Source of the DNA: Aphelenchoides besseyi
Taxonomy: Eukaryota; Nematoda; Chromadorea; Rhabditida; Aphelenchoididae
DNA: 64,000 nucleotides
Direction: 5' to 3'
Assembly: GCA_024699855.1 (NCBI GenBank)
Contig: JAMPIQ010000002.1
Span: forward strand, 3,410,001-3,474,000
Positions 10,969-23,257 of this stretch are shown here, in pieces (positions within the stretch are counted from its first letter, which is position 1; the number at the start of each line of letters is the position of its first letter). The translations under genes and the position numbers were made by a program. The notes below the pieces were generated by a model that worked only from the letters and a program-made list of their open reading frames with translations, was not told where the DNA came from and searched no databases.

Positions 10969-13376
10969 TTAATAGTCGGAGAAACATGTGCACAGGTCGT
11001 CCAATACTATCTGATCACAATTACTGTTCATACTCTCGATATAGGGTTTTGTTGTGAATCTGAGATATCCGTCGGTTGAAGAATAAGTAGCTCGTGCCTT
11101 CAGTACCAACTCGTCTTTTTCACTAGTTGGTTCACCGTCATGATGCCGCAGAAATTCGACTTGTGCTCGAGCCTTCAACTCAATATCCATGAATTTTGTG
11201 ATGTCGTCTCGAATCTGCGATGAAATGTGATTGTCATTTAGACGATACGCCGCAAAATAAGTTGCCGGATGAACTTCAACTTTCGATATACAACCTAACT
11301 GTCGTAACACTTCGACGACGTCAGAATTAAGTTGACTATTCAGTTTGCTCTACAGAAAAGTGAATTCGTTTCAATTAAAAACTCACTTTTACATCCGATG
11401 GAATCACATCGTCTTCGACGGGTTCTTGACAAATACAATCGACTGATGGAATTTGAGCGTCTGAACAAGTTCGATCTTTGGAGATCGTATTGAATAGTGA
11501 AATCCCTTGAGTTCCATCAATGTCCTTCAAACCGATTAGTTCGAAGAGCGTCTTCTGTATGTCAGCACCAGTGACTAGTCGATTCTAAAGAAAACTAGAT
11601 ACTCAATCGATCATTGTTAGATACCTTGTTTTCTACGAAGTTCCGCAAACTGCTGGGGTAAAGGTGGGCAAATTTGGGTGGAAAGTAAATGGCAAACAGA
11701 GGCATCAGTCTCTCCACTTGTTGCAAGAAACTTTCCGAAGTGTCGAACTGCAGACTCAGAAATTAGCAGAAACAATTGGACTTTTTGTCTACCGTTTGCC
11801 CTCCAATAACAATCGTTATTGTGTTTTCCAGTGCTTCGTGATAATCCATTCGCATCAGTGCAGTGAAAAGCGACTGGTCGATAACCTCCAAATTGCTCTC
11901 TTTCTCTTCGGTTAGTTCCGATAGAAAATTGAACGAAAAGTGACAGCGTTTTGAGTATCGCAATGAAAAACGCTCCCACATGTCCACGAATCTTTGGATC
12001 AACAGATGACCGTAGTGGCAATGCTGAGTTGTGTTCATGTCTTCGTGGACTCGTTGATAGTAGTTCCTGTAAAAGGTTGTTCACAACTTTGTTCTTTCCA
12101 ACTCACTGGTAAAAATAATCAGCGATTTTCAGTTTCTCTTTTTTGTCATAACTCTCTATGCGATCGTCGTTCCACATTGTTGCACAATTACGATCTGAAT
12201 ACCTTTGACGGCTATTCTTAATTCAATTTCCCAACCTTTCATTATGGTCATCAGTCGTCGAATAGTGATGTCGAAGTCGTCTGCGTTGTTCGTTGTTCTT
12301 TCGTTATAGCCATGTAAAATCTGGAAGCCCTTTTCGCGCATAAACTTCAACGTTTCCGGAGCGTATCGAAAGAATCCGTTGCGAGAGACGTTGTCCAAAA
12401 CCAGGACGTTGATCGAAAACTGTTTGGTTTCTTCGATTCGCTCCGGCTTCAACCATCGTTTATACGGAACGTTCGTGAAAACATCACGAAAAACTGAATT
12501 GAAGATGTCATATCGCTTCTCTACGGCAATCTTCACGCACCCACTCGTTGTTTGTTATTCCGACATTCGACTACAAACTCGTCCATTTCGACAAAAACTC
12601 TCTCATTATGCGGAAGCTAAAATGATAATCAAATCTAAGATTTTGGATCGCGATTTACCTCAAATTGTTTGTTCTCATTTGCATCTTCAATGTCGCGCGC
12701 ATAACAAGTGAATTCGGCCTTTCGATTGTCTTTGAACAAACGTCCAACGAGTATCTCGCCCGTGTGAACTTGTTCTACCAACGTTCTCTCGTCAGTCATC
12801 AAACAATACGCTCCGACTTTGTGATCAAAGCTACGCACGGAGTCCGATTGATCTGAAGTATGAAATGTAACTCGCAAAAGCATCTACAAGCACCTGATTG
12901 CAATATCGGAAAACGACATTTGTTTTGCAACGGATGACTAAACGAGTAATCCAAATCGTAGATGTCACGTTGTTTCTCGTCCACAAAAGTGATCAGCTCG
13001 TTCGGATATTCGATTTTTGCGATCGATGACCGTCGACTGATCAGTGAATGAAACGCCGTTTTCTCCAACTTCTCTTCCGATGTTTCAACAACTAAACAAT
13101 CAGTTGTATTGGCGATGTATAAGCAAACAAACGTTTGTTCTCTTTTTCGCTACTCGGCGGTCTGTCCATTGGATACGTGGTATCGTATTCACGGTTCTCG
13201 TTGATGTGTGTTAGACTTCGAAAGATGAAGAAGACGATCAGCAATGCGGCTGCCATTGCTGTGACCAAAATGAACAACGTTATGAATCGAAACAAAAATA
13301 CCGATGAACGCAGACGTTTACTGATCATTCGTTCTTCCGAACCGAACGATTGAAGTCGAGCGATCGATCGTTTCAT
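10969..13376 (-). CDS. DUF229 family protein (sulfatase-superfamily fold), with a one-base frame break
   Basis: Nine minus-strand exons: 13133-13376, 12894-13091, 12659-12852, 12236-12616, 12107-12194, 11793-12066, 11625-11747, 11387-11584, 10969-11349. Exon 1 gives a type II membrane anchor (FLFRFITLFILVTAMAAALLIV). DUF229 marks: the Cys-containing FVVECRN strand, FSINVLVLDNVSRNGFFRYAPETLKF, GFQILHGYN, YYQRVHEDM, HFSFNFLSELTEE, DQSLFTALMRMDY, LENTITIVIGG, PLFAIYFPPKFAH and NRLVTGADIQKTLFELIG. Family proteins resemble sulfatases and phosphodiesterases; their substrate is unknown. Odd: the expected DHG metal-binding motif after the ITIVIGG strand is absent. Within 12236-12616 the frame shifts near 12538: total length is 2081 nt, one base short of a whole number of codons. 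That is a sequencing error or a real disabling deletion. Confidence 0.75.
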
Positions 13377-13598
13377 TCTTAAACCGGAGACCAATTGGAT
13401 GTCGACAAAGTCCGAAAATAGGAAAACAACTGCAATACCTCAAAAGCTTTCAATTCCTTTGCTTGCGGGTCATATCTCTGGCTATCAACACGGGAAATTT
13501 CGCGAGAGCTCGCTATCGTTCGTCGACATCTTTGCTCTCAACTTCATAGCGCCGATTTGAGTTGAATTCATACGACAAGAATATAAGTATTCGAATTG

Positions 13599-13604
13599 TT
13601 TATT
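13599..13604 (-). terminator. Poly(A) signal of the Na/Ca exchanger
   Basis: tttatt on the plus strand, read as AATAAA on the minus strand, about 65 bp downstream of the exchanger stop codon. Confidence 0.55.
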
Positions 13605-13668
13605 ACAAATTCACTGATTGAATTCAATTAGGAAATTTACCAGAATGTTGTGAACGGAGCAAAAGATT

Positions 13669-16600
13669 TCAAAAACCGGGTAGTAAACAATATGCAACCA
13701 AAGTGGAATAGAAAACATAAATCAACCAAAGGCCAATGAATATACAAAATGCGTACGTTTTGTACTTCGTCGGACCTCCCAATTCGCCTCGGACAAGCGG
13801 ATGATAACGTCGCCATTGCATCACGGCAAATGCTATACACGAACCAATTAAAAAGATCGTGACACTTGATGCCAATGCTCCAGCATCAACACGAAACACC
13901 GATCCGTTATACGAATGATATATCGCCGCTACCAACCATGCGATGCCGATACCCAAGAAGACGTTGACGGCGTTAGAACCGGTAACATTGCCAATTGATG
14001 AGTCGGCCGTTTTGTCTTGTCGTGCTGCCGATACACTTGCAAAAGTATCTGAAACGATACAAAACAATAAAAATAGAGGAATTAAAGTTTACCTGGAAGG
14101 CTTGTGCCTAATGCAACAAAAGTGATTGCCGTTACGGAATCTTTCATTCCGATTGTGCAGCCGAACATCGCAGCTACATCGCCAATTACCGCCGTTATGA
14201 TTCCTATGGCGATTATTGAAACGCAAAAACATATCCAACCTAAACAGCCAAGGAAATGCATTGCAAATTGAACGATGCAAACCATTTAAGTAATCAGTTG
14301 GAGGAATTAGTGCGAATGTCAACTTCCATGGCAAAGAGATGTAATGCAAAACCTTTTCTTTTACGCTCAACGATCCATCGCCATTGATGTCTTCAACGGT
14401 CAGTGCATCAACGAATTGCTGTTTCCACGACGATGTTCCAACCATAATCGAAGTATTCGCATTGACGAGCATGCGGTCAACAAAGTTTTTGAACTCGTGA
14501 TCTTCCGTGATTTGAACTTTGCAACGAGTATGTTCGCCAAGAATCGGACGACCCTAAATTGCGGTTAGATGTAATTTCTCGTTCAATCTTACATCGGCAC
14601 CGTCTTGTCCTTGTTGATCTGGAAAAAGGCTTGTAATCGTCAAATCGAAAACTACTTACTTCGAACATGCCAAACCGGTGGCAACAACTCAACGAAGAAG
14701 TCTTCGACCTGAACATTTGAATTTTCAATTTCATTAGACCGCTGTTTACCTTCTCGTATTCGTCGTCATTGATGATCTCAATTTCGATTTCCGCCCTATA
14801 ATTCACAATCATTTTGGTTCGCTTACGTAAGTTCTTACTTCGTTTGTCCGTCTTGAAAACGAAGTTCTCCATCATGATGAGCAATGTAGTCTTCGCCTTG
14901 TTTGGCAGTTCCATCAATTGTTCTATATGGCACAGTCACTAATCCACGTGCTAAATTTCCACAGAATTACTTTAAATTTCATGTACGAGTTTAACCTCCT
15001 CGATGTCGTTTAACCTAAAAACTCTCTTAGCTTCAGAATAAACGGAAATCAAACCTCCAAAATCAAGACTCCAGCATTCTCAGCGACTTTAAACAACTCC
15101 GAGTCGAAGCTGAACGCACCTCCCATGTCGTCGTCAATTACAAGAATCGTGGCCGTTGAGTCGACTCCAAGTTTGGCGGGAATCTTCTGACCTTCGTTGT
15201 TTTGGTAGTGAGCACGTACATTGGAGAGTTTAACTGAAAACTGCTCGTCCTCCTCGTAAACTTCGTTGTCAACAATCGTAATCGGAATCGTTTTCGTTGT
15301 TTCGTTGGCTTCAAAACGCAGAGTTCCACTGGTCGGAATGAAATCTTCGTTTTCTTGCGCTGTGTCGGGCACCGTCTCGTAGTCAACGGTTACAACTGTT
15401 GGAATCTGCAAGGAACCTCGATCGACTTTGACGGTCACGTGAATGTCTCCAATGTTCTCCAGACACATGTAATTTGCAGGGTCGAATTGCACAACCACCT
15501 GCTTCGGCTTGTCGGGCATAAACGCTGCAACGCCGTTGACCACCGACGTTTTCTTTCCAATTTTCTTTGCAACCAAATCACCAGCGCCCATCATTTTGTG
15601 TGTGGCTTGAATTCTATAGAAGGCTCTCGACTTTGGTGTATTCGAAACGATTGCAGCAGTTGCCAGACGTTCGAGATCGCTGATCGGAAGGTCAGGATTC
15701 TCGTTGCGTAGCTTTCGAAAGACTTCAAGATAACGTTTACGATGATCTTCAAAGGCCGCATCGTCAGCATCGCTTTTGGTTTTCTTTTTCAACAATGCTT
15801 TTCTAAAACCAAGATTATTTTCCATTCTATTTTGATCTTCTTGAATTGAGAAACATCTCAAAAACTTACTCAACATCATTATTGCCATTCAGTCGAACGG
15901 CATCTGTCTTTCTTGGTGCTCCCATTCTCGGCGGACCGCTTCGACTTCTCAGAAACGATGTAATGTTGGAGGACAACAGTCGTTGACCCATGGCCGGTGC
16001 GTGTTTATTGCAAATGAAAGCGGTGAGAACAGTTAGAGGAAAGCATAGAAACGTGACGATACCTTCCCAAATCTTAAATCAAAAGAATTCAATGACCATC
16101 AACAGTTCTTTACCTCAACAACACCGGGTGAGAAGAAGGATAGAATCAGGAAGAGCCAAATATATGCGAATGTACTCCAAGCAACCTGGAAATCAAGAAG
16201 ATATGATTGCCAATGAAAGAAAAGTTTACGGTGATCCAAAAAACGTCGATTCGATGAACACGACGAATTTCATCACTTGGCACCGCCAAAATACAAACAG
16301 CTATGATGACGAAAAGATTGAAGGCTGCCGATCCAACAATCGTTGAAGGGCCCAAATCACCGGCTTCAAAATTGTTTCCAAAGATTTCAATGACCGAAAG
16401 TAAGATTTCGGGCGCTGAAGATCCTAATGCCATCTGAGAACCACAGTATTAAGAGTGATTACAAAGAACTTGCCAGGGTCAAATTCGCGATCGTCTCGTT
16501 CCACACTCGCACTAAAACGGTCGTTTTCTGTCCATTTACTTTCGTTATCTCCACCGCTTTCTCCTGCGAAGTAATCACCTCAATTGCCGCCATAAACCTA

Positions 16601-16941
16601 GGAAACCGTATAGCAATCTTTTTGTCATCGAACTACCTGTCAGAAACAATGGAAACTCCGAAGAAGAGATAACACATCGCGATCATGTAAACGGCAGCTC
16701 GAACCAAACGAGTCGAAAGCGGAACATTCAACGGTTTCCAAGTCGAAAGCAGAAGCCCATCGACACACTGTTTCGTGCCCGGACAGAAGTTCGGACCATG
16801 AGGAATGGGAGTTGTCGTGAAGATTTGAGTGCTGTGATTTTGTCCAACATTGAAAACAGCACGAATCGTCGTGATCTGTTGGGCGGAGATCAAGTGCAGA
16901 ACACAAAGGCAGATGAGTGGCACACAAACTCGTGGTTGCAT
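13669..16941 (-). CDS. ncx: Na+/Ca2+ exchanger, SLC8/NCX type (901 aa)
   Basis: Fourteen minus-strand exons: 16637-16941, 16474-16597, 16230-16433, 16114-16185, 15870-16072, 15055-15802, 14996-15014, 14839-14950, 14750-14795, 14660-14708, 14593-14618, 14283-14553, 14093-14239, 13669-14048. They sum to exactly 902 codons. It exchanges three Na+ for one Ca2+ at the plasma membrane. Order: signal peptide (MQPRVCVPLICLCVL), TM1, alpha-1 repeat (LMALGSSAPEILLSVIEIFG, GPSTIVGSAAFNLF), long cytosolic loop with two Calx-beta Ca2+-binding domains (NEVYEEDEQFSVKLSN, ILVIDDDMGGAF; VTVPYRTIDGTA, IINDDEYEK), then alpha-2 (DSVTAITFVALGTSLPDTFAS, SIGNVTGSNAVNVFLGIG) and last TMs. The ATG at 16941 is chosen for the signal peptide; an upstream in-frame ATG lies at 16968. 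Intron 2 uses a GC donor. Tiny exons in the second Calx-beta domain suggest alternative splicing, as in other NCX genes. Confidence 0.95.
16434..16473 (-). other. GC-AG intron in the exchanger gene
   Basis: Minus-strand donor ACCCTG|gcaagt and acceptor ttctcag, 40 bp, between NETIANLTL and MALGSSAPE. The surrounding protein is among the most conserved in NCX, so the junction is certain. Confidence 0.85.
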
Positions 16942-19900
16942 TATGGAAGTTGAATCAAATCTTCGCATTGATAGACGAAAGAACCATGGTCACAATTTTT
17001 CTGTTGATTTTATCGAACCCAATGAGTTTAGTTGCAAAATCTGCAAATCGAATCTAATTGCACCAATCACTCGAGACGGGCTTTCGAACCGTTTGATCGA
17101 ATTTGCAACACGAAAACTCAAAATGAGTGCAAATTAAGAGCCAATAAAATGACCTCGTGGAATCTTTGATTGAGCCTTTGAAGCACACAAGATGACAACG
17201 ACGAAAATCGTCTTCTGTTTGAGCGGGAAACCGAAAGTGAGTTGTTTTTACAGCCGCAGTTTACACTCCGAAGTAACAATAAAGAACACAGTTAACCACA
17301 AGACGACAATCACGTCCGACTGATTTACGTCGGTCGACTGTTTTGACGTTTACCATCGTTAATTTGGGGTTCTAATTGCTAAACGGGCGTGAAAATGGGG
17401 AATTAGCATCATTCGTTGATGCAGAACGAATTTCGGTTTGTGCGCGAGAAACGAACGAGAAAACTGAAAGGAACTTGACGGCAAATTTTCAGGTGAATAA
17501 TCGCCACAAACTTCGTAGAAGCCGTTTTGAATGTCAGAAATTTACTGTCGCGTGTAAAAACGGTTGGAACGGCGCGTTGAGGCGAAAATATGAATCGACC
17601 TCAACATATTCGCCAACACTCCGGGGAATCGGATGGAAATTGGCAGCACTTCCGGTCTGAAACATTCAATAAACTCAGTGGTCTCATTCACGTGGCCCGA
17701 AGCGATTAGCTATGATGAGATTTTAGGAAGTTGTGGACTTCCAAAAACAGTCGATGATTGACGAGAGTCTTTTGGTTTCTGCGTAACGATGATAAATCCG
17801 TTCATTTTTGGCAGCGGAAACGAAAATTCAAAAGTTGGGAGACAGAATCCCAAGAGTGCAATTCGTTTTCGAGAACAATTCGAAGTACACTCTTGCAACC
17901 CAATGGTTCGAATTGCAATGAGAGAGCGCGTGAAAACTCAAGTGTTAATGGCCATTGGACTGAGTTCAAGTTTAAAGACCAACGTCCTTTGTGGCTATCG
18001 AATGTCAGAGGCCGGTGGACAACACGGTAACTTTGTTGTGGGTTTTGACTGACGACCAAGTGGTTTGCGTGGGGTGTTCGCGAGAAACAGTTGTGTTTTC
18101 CGGACGGATTTGTCGGTTCTTTTTGAGGAAAACCCGAAAACCTTTGTCGTTCATTTCAAGTCGAAAAACTCGAAAATCATTTTCCAGTGTCATTCATCTC
18201 TGTCCCAGGCAATAACCTCTTTACAAACTACAAGTCCGCATTTTGGCCACTCTGCGCGTTCTTCTCGTTCATTAGTACGCGTTTCGTCCAATTCTCCAGA
18301 ATGCAGACGTTTTCTGCAGAACCACGAAGTCGAAAGTACGAACGTTTTTCTGTCAAAAACACGTAAGAAATCGAATTGCAAGGTTTTTGTTGGTAATAAC
18401 CGGCACAAAGAATATTCAGAAACAGTTGCTAAGACATCTTTGTGTTATTGAAGTAACAAAAAAAGTGACTTGAACGTGTTCGTTTGTTTTTCTGGACCTC
18501 AAGATTCCATGGTATTTGGAATAAAGCTTCCTGAGCTTGTTGATACATTTGAAGAGATTAGACAATTGAGCTGATAGAAATAGGAAGTGAGAAGAGAGGG
18601 ATTACATTTAACTTCTTCAAATCGATCGTAGGGTTTCTGTTGACTAATATTCACGCGAAACAGTTGCTAAGTCGTCAAATTGGTTGAAAAGAAAAAGACT
18701 AACGAGTTGGTGGCAAACAAAGAAAGAGGATTATTGACGTAACGAACAAAACGAATGGCATACGATCAATAAGGAGCGGAGATTTTAAAGACATGAAAGG
18801 CACTTTCGGTTAAGAACTCAAGTCATGTATCGAATTCGAAGTTAAGATGGATTGTTTGATGAAATCTGAGAGTTCGAATCCACAGAAATTTGCCGAAAGA
18901 CACGCGCAGATGTTTAAATTTGGGATTCTACGGGATCGTTGAGCTCAACTCATGTGACAACCGAAAATATCAAACTCACGTTCAAATGCCAAATGTAAAC
19001 ATCGAAACTACAAAGTTTGAATGTCATGACATTTACTCCCTAATAGACATCATAACAGTTTCAAAATACAATCAACGATCGATTCTATTCACACAGGTGT
19101 TTTTTCTGGTCGACGAGTTCGAGAGCAGGCAGTGAAGAGGAAGTGACAAATTCAATTTACATCGTTAAGGCTTCTTGGAACACAGGTGCAACTCATTCGC
19201 TGCGTCGTTTTTGAGTTCGAACGACGAAAACCAAATCAACGAACGTGAATTCCAGTTGCCTTTAGAAGCTGTGACGCCCCAAATGAATATGATGATTTCG
19301 ATTAAGAACAAATAAAATTCTGCGCACGTTTTGATTCGAAAACATTACACCATTTTCCCCACCAAATAACATCATCTGTTTAGTATTATATCTGAACAAT
19401 TGTGAGCAAATTGACTTAGTTGTCATCTCGAAGCCTCGTTTGGTATGTCCGTTGGCACAAAAGAAACGACCACTAAAGCTTTTTCGGTTCAACACTGTCC
19501 TTCGAAGAGAACAATGTGAAAGTCTTCTCGAACCAGTTCGCCAACGAAAGTATCATTTCGAACGAGCAGAATAATTGAAATAACAAAAACTGTCGGAAAG
19601 CACAGCGTCTCTGGTCATCCGGGATGTCAAACTGAAAAATCTCTGCTATGCATGACTGCAGCCGAACAAAAAGGTCGTGGGCTGGAGATGTCGACAGTTT
19701 CGGTTTGAACTCAATGACCACAAACAATTGGCTTGTAGCCAAACTGGTTACGTCAAACAACCGGAGAGGTCAACGTTCGTGAGTTTGAACGTTCACCTCT
19801 CTGGAGATTCAATGCTCAAGTCCAACGGTTGCAATTGTTACAAAGCCACAGAATGGCAACAAAAATATCGTTTGAAATTGGAAGCGAAATTTGAAATTAA

Positions 19901-22900
19901 TTGCCGACAAGTATTCTTACGGTTGCCGTTTGCGCCTCCGTGATTTCAGAAGCGGTTTAATGGAAAGCTCGAATGTCCTCATTTCGCTTTCACCACAAAA
20001 CGCCGACGATTAGGCAAACATTTCCAACAAAAAATTACAATCTAATAACCACATTTACGATTCGAAAGCACACGGAAAAAGGCGTTCAGCTCGTAATATC
20101 AAGAGAATAATTGAAAAATAAGCCAACCGGAAAATTCTACATTCTCTCCTATGACTAATCCATAAGCTCGAGCTACATGTTGAACCTTTTACTAACAAAC
20201 GTTTTTTGAACCCATTCCATTACTGGCTCTTGAACTTTGCTGAAAATAGCCAATCAATGAAGCAAACGTAGTGAACATTAGTACCTACTAAATACATGAC
20301 AACATCCGACTACCTCCTTGACGTTGGAAATTAATTCCTTGTTCAAGCTCAACAGTCGTTTCAAGCGACAGGCCGATTAAAAGCTCTTGGTTGACGTGAT
20401 GTTCAGTCAACAGTCGTCTTCGTGTACTTGCTTTTAGATTAGCCACGTGTTTGTGTAATTAAGCAAAGATTTAGTTCTGAGGACGTAAGTTTAGCGTCCC
20501 ATTCGGGAATTGAACTCTAATGCTTCAGAGTTCGTTCAAAAGTATTCTACGTGTAAAGTCGATTGTTTTATTAACGATCTCACAAGAATGAGAAAGAGGT
20601 TATAATTGATGAAGACAATCGGGTTTTTGTGACATTGAGTACACACGTAAGAACTACGATTGAAACAACATTTGCATTTGACTTAATGATTTTAAACATC
20701 AGCATGAAGACTTCGGAGCTCATTCGAACAATTAGAGTGCCCACAGTAAAACCCCACCGGGCATAACCGCATCGTCAATGAGAAAACCCGAAATTCGTTA
20801 TCATCCAATGGCTCTTAATACAGTTGGTGTAATGCATTGAAACATCGCAATGCTTAAATGAAAAGAAATAAACAACCAGTTGCAGGATTTTATGTTCTAG
20901 ACGATAGCTTCCAATCGTAATCTCAATCAAGAACTTCATGAGCATTTTGACGGGTTTATTTGTCCACCATCATCAACGATCCATATTGCTGTTTTGATAG
21001 CCTGGAAGCAAAAGCAGAAAACAAAAAACTGACAGTCGATCATTTCAAACGCAAATTGTTTGTTTTCCTGTCGACTACATAGCCTTTTATCTACTGATCT
21101 GATGTACTTGAAGAAGGTCATAACCGTCCAGCATCCGCTTTCAGAGTTAAGTTGCATTCAGAAGTTTGCAAACTTCCATTCTTGTTACAATTCGATCAGT
21201 TTAGTGGTTTGACTGTTAAAAACCATTTGACTTAACGTCCATTAAAAGAAGTGAGTCACGAGCGAGAGTTGAAATCCAAGTAATCGAATTGGTTTGTTTG
21301 TTCGAAAACGAGTCAAAGGTGATAATCGAAAGAGAGGCACTGAGATGACTCACTACTCCAGTGCTCGTGAATCCGGTTTTCGGAGGTCTATTTGAACTAA
21401 TTTTTATCATCAATTTCACTCGTTTGTATCCGCTTTCCGAGCGAACATTCCGAACGTTCCCAACCGATTTGCTTATCACAAGAATGTTTTTTTGTCGTAT
21501 TTCCCTCAACAACTCGAGAGCATAATCGTTGCAGTTCAAAGTGCAGGTCGCCGCAGAAAGAAGAATTCGAAGTATTCGGAAGCGAAAGTCAAATCAACGG
21601 AGCAATGAAATGTACGCAGACTAGTGATTAGAATTTCGCTTATTTTACGACCGTTCGATGTTCTTTCTTGGTGTTATCATTCACTTGCGAACGGGAGGAA
21701 ATCGATTTCCATTTTCGTCCAGAAGCGTGCAAAGATTCTTTTTGCGTGATGCCCTTGAGCGCGAAAGGTATGCGAACGTGATCTGCCGATATGATTAAAG
21801 GAATGGATGGACGTTTTGGAAAATTCTAATTAGAAACCACGTAATTTCACGTTTTTGGGTTTTTTCGTGTCTACGCGATTCTCGACCTTTTTTGACCCTG
21901 ACCGCTGCGTGCATTTCCGGCTCCACTTCTCATTCCGCGTCTCTTTGATCCGAAAAAGCGTTCGCGGTCGTTCATCCGAAAATGCGACGCAATTTGATGG
22001 CAACAAATTTTGTACGTTTAACGTCGTTTTGCCGTTTTGTGTTCGCGCCTTCGTCTGCGTCGTAAAAACATGTTGATCGAAAAACAACTGTTCAGTAAAC
22101 ACAAGCCTTTTGGTCAATAAGATTGTTAGCAAGAAAGAAAAGAGTCGATTGCACTTGCGCGTACGTTCGGAGTTCGTTTTTTGCAGTCGTGCGTTGAGTT
22201 AGACGACGTTCGTGGGCCGAAAGCGCGACCTTCGATGCGTCGTCTCTTAACGTTTTTTTTGCATTTGAATCGCGGGGTTTTGGATCGACGCCGTTTGCGA
22301 ATTCGCGCTCATTTTTTTTGGTTAGAATCGGTGGTGTGAAGTTGCTCTGGAGTGTTTACACTGTTTTTCGGCACACCTACAACAATCACAAGACTCCAAG
22401 AAAAAAGCAGCTTTTGATCGGTCTGCTTCCCGTGTTTTCAACTCGATTTGGAACGCGGCTTACAAACCGAAAGATTTGTGGTGATTAGAATGAACGCGAA
22501 GGTCACACAGTCGGCTCTCTTGCCATCAATCGCCCGTCCACATTGGCGATAAGAATCGCGACATTCCGTTGGATTTGTCGGCACTGTTCGCTACTTTTTC
22601 ATTCGCCAACAGTCGCTGTACAAATTTGTGGGTTGTTGACTCGGTGGTAATGCGTTTTATTGTTAGCGATCGCACATTCCCACGTTTTGCATTTCCGCTT
22701 TGCGGTAATTCCGTTGACTTCAACGGTCGAGCGCAGCGTTTAGGCCGCCGATCTCGGACCATTGAACGCTCGTCGCGAAAGGCGAACGTTCGTTCCGTTG
22801 CGCTCGGCTGTTCCCCTTCTGACGGCCAGATGGTCACTGACCACTTTGTTTACGGACAAAAACCACAGGAGATTTTCGCTGCGCATTCACGCTGTCCGAT

Positions 22901-23257
22901 CGCGGGGTTTTGCCAAAATCAGAAATTGACCATCGATCGACAACGTCGCTCAATTAAAAATTCCGCGTGTAATCGTGATGGCCGGTCCATCGCGTTTGTT
23001 TGTAGCTTCGTACTGCGCGCTAATCTCCCCACTTGAAAAGCGCGCACTCGGACGCCCCAAAAGCGAAATGTTTTTTGGCCTCAAAACTTCGAATTCAGAG
23101 GACAAATCGAAGATCGTTCGCGCGGTTTTGACGCGAAACGAATTGGCGCTCGAAAACAACTCGAATTCTGTTGGCGTTTTTTCTCGTCGCGCGACGATCA
23201 AAAAATTCTCGAAATTCGCTTTCAGGGTTCAACGAAATATCGCGAGATCTCACGAAG
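16942..23257. other. Long gene-free region between the exchanger and beta-heavy spectrin promoters
   Basis: About 6.3 kb between two divergently transcribed genes. Open frames occur on both strands (notably about 17.4-18.5 kb and 22.5-23.4 kb), but none shows splice-supported continuity or a known motif. The last 1.2 kb before 23258 is richer in CpG and lacks long AT runs, fitting promoter and 5' UTR of the spectrin gene; an acceptor tttcag at 23220-23225 lies 32 bp before its ATG. No tRNA-like fold was found by eye. Expect enhancers, untranslated exons or ncRNAs that cannot be called from sequence alone. Confidence 0.5.

Noticed and set aside
17376..18451. Overlapping open frames of 60-130 codons on both strands
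   Set aside because: No splice continuity, no motif, and codons do not resemble neighbouring genes; they are chance frames in low-stop sequence.
18870..18890. tRNA T-loop-like string gagttcgaatcc
   Set aside because: The flanking bases cannot form a T-stem, and no D-arm or acceptor stem is present.
20500..20550. Minus-strand T-arm-like string near 20515
   Set aside because: Stem halves are not complementary; no cloverleaf can be drawn.
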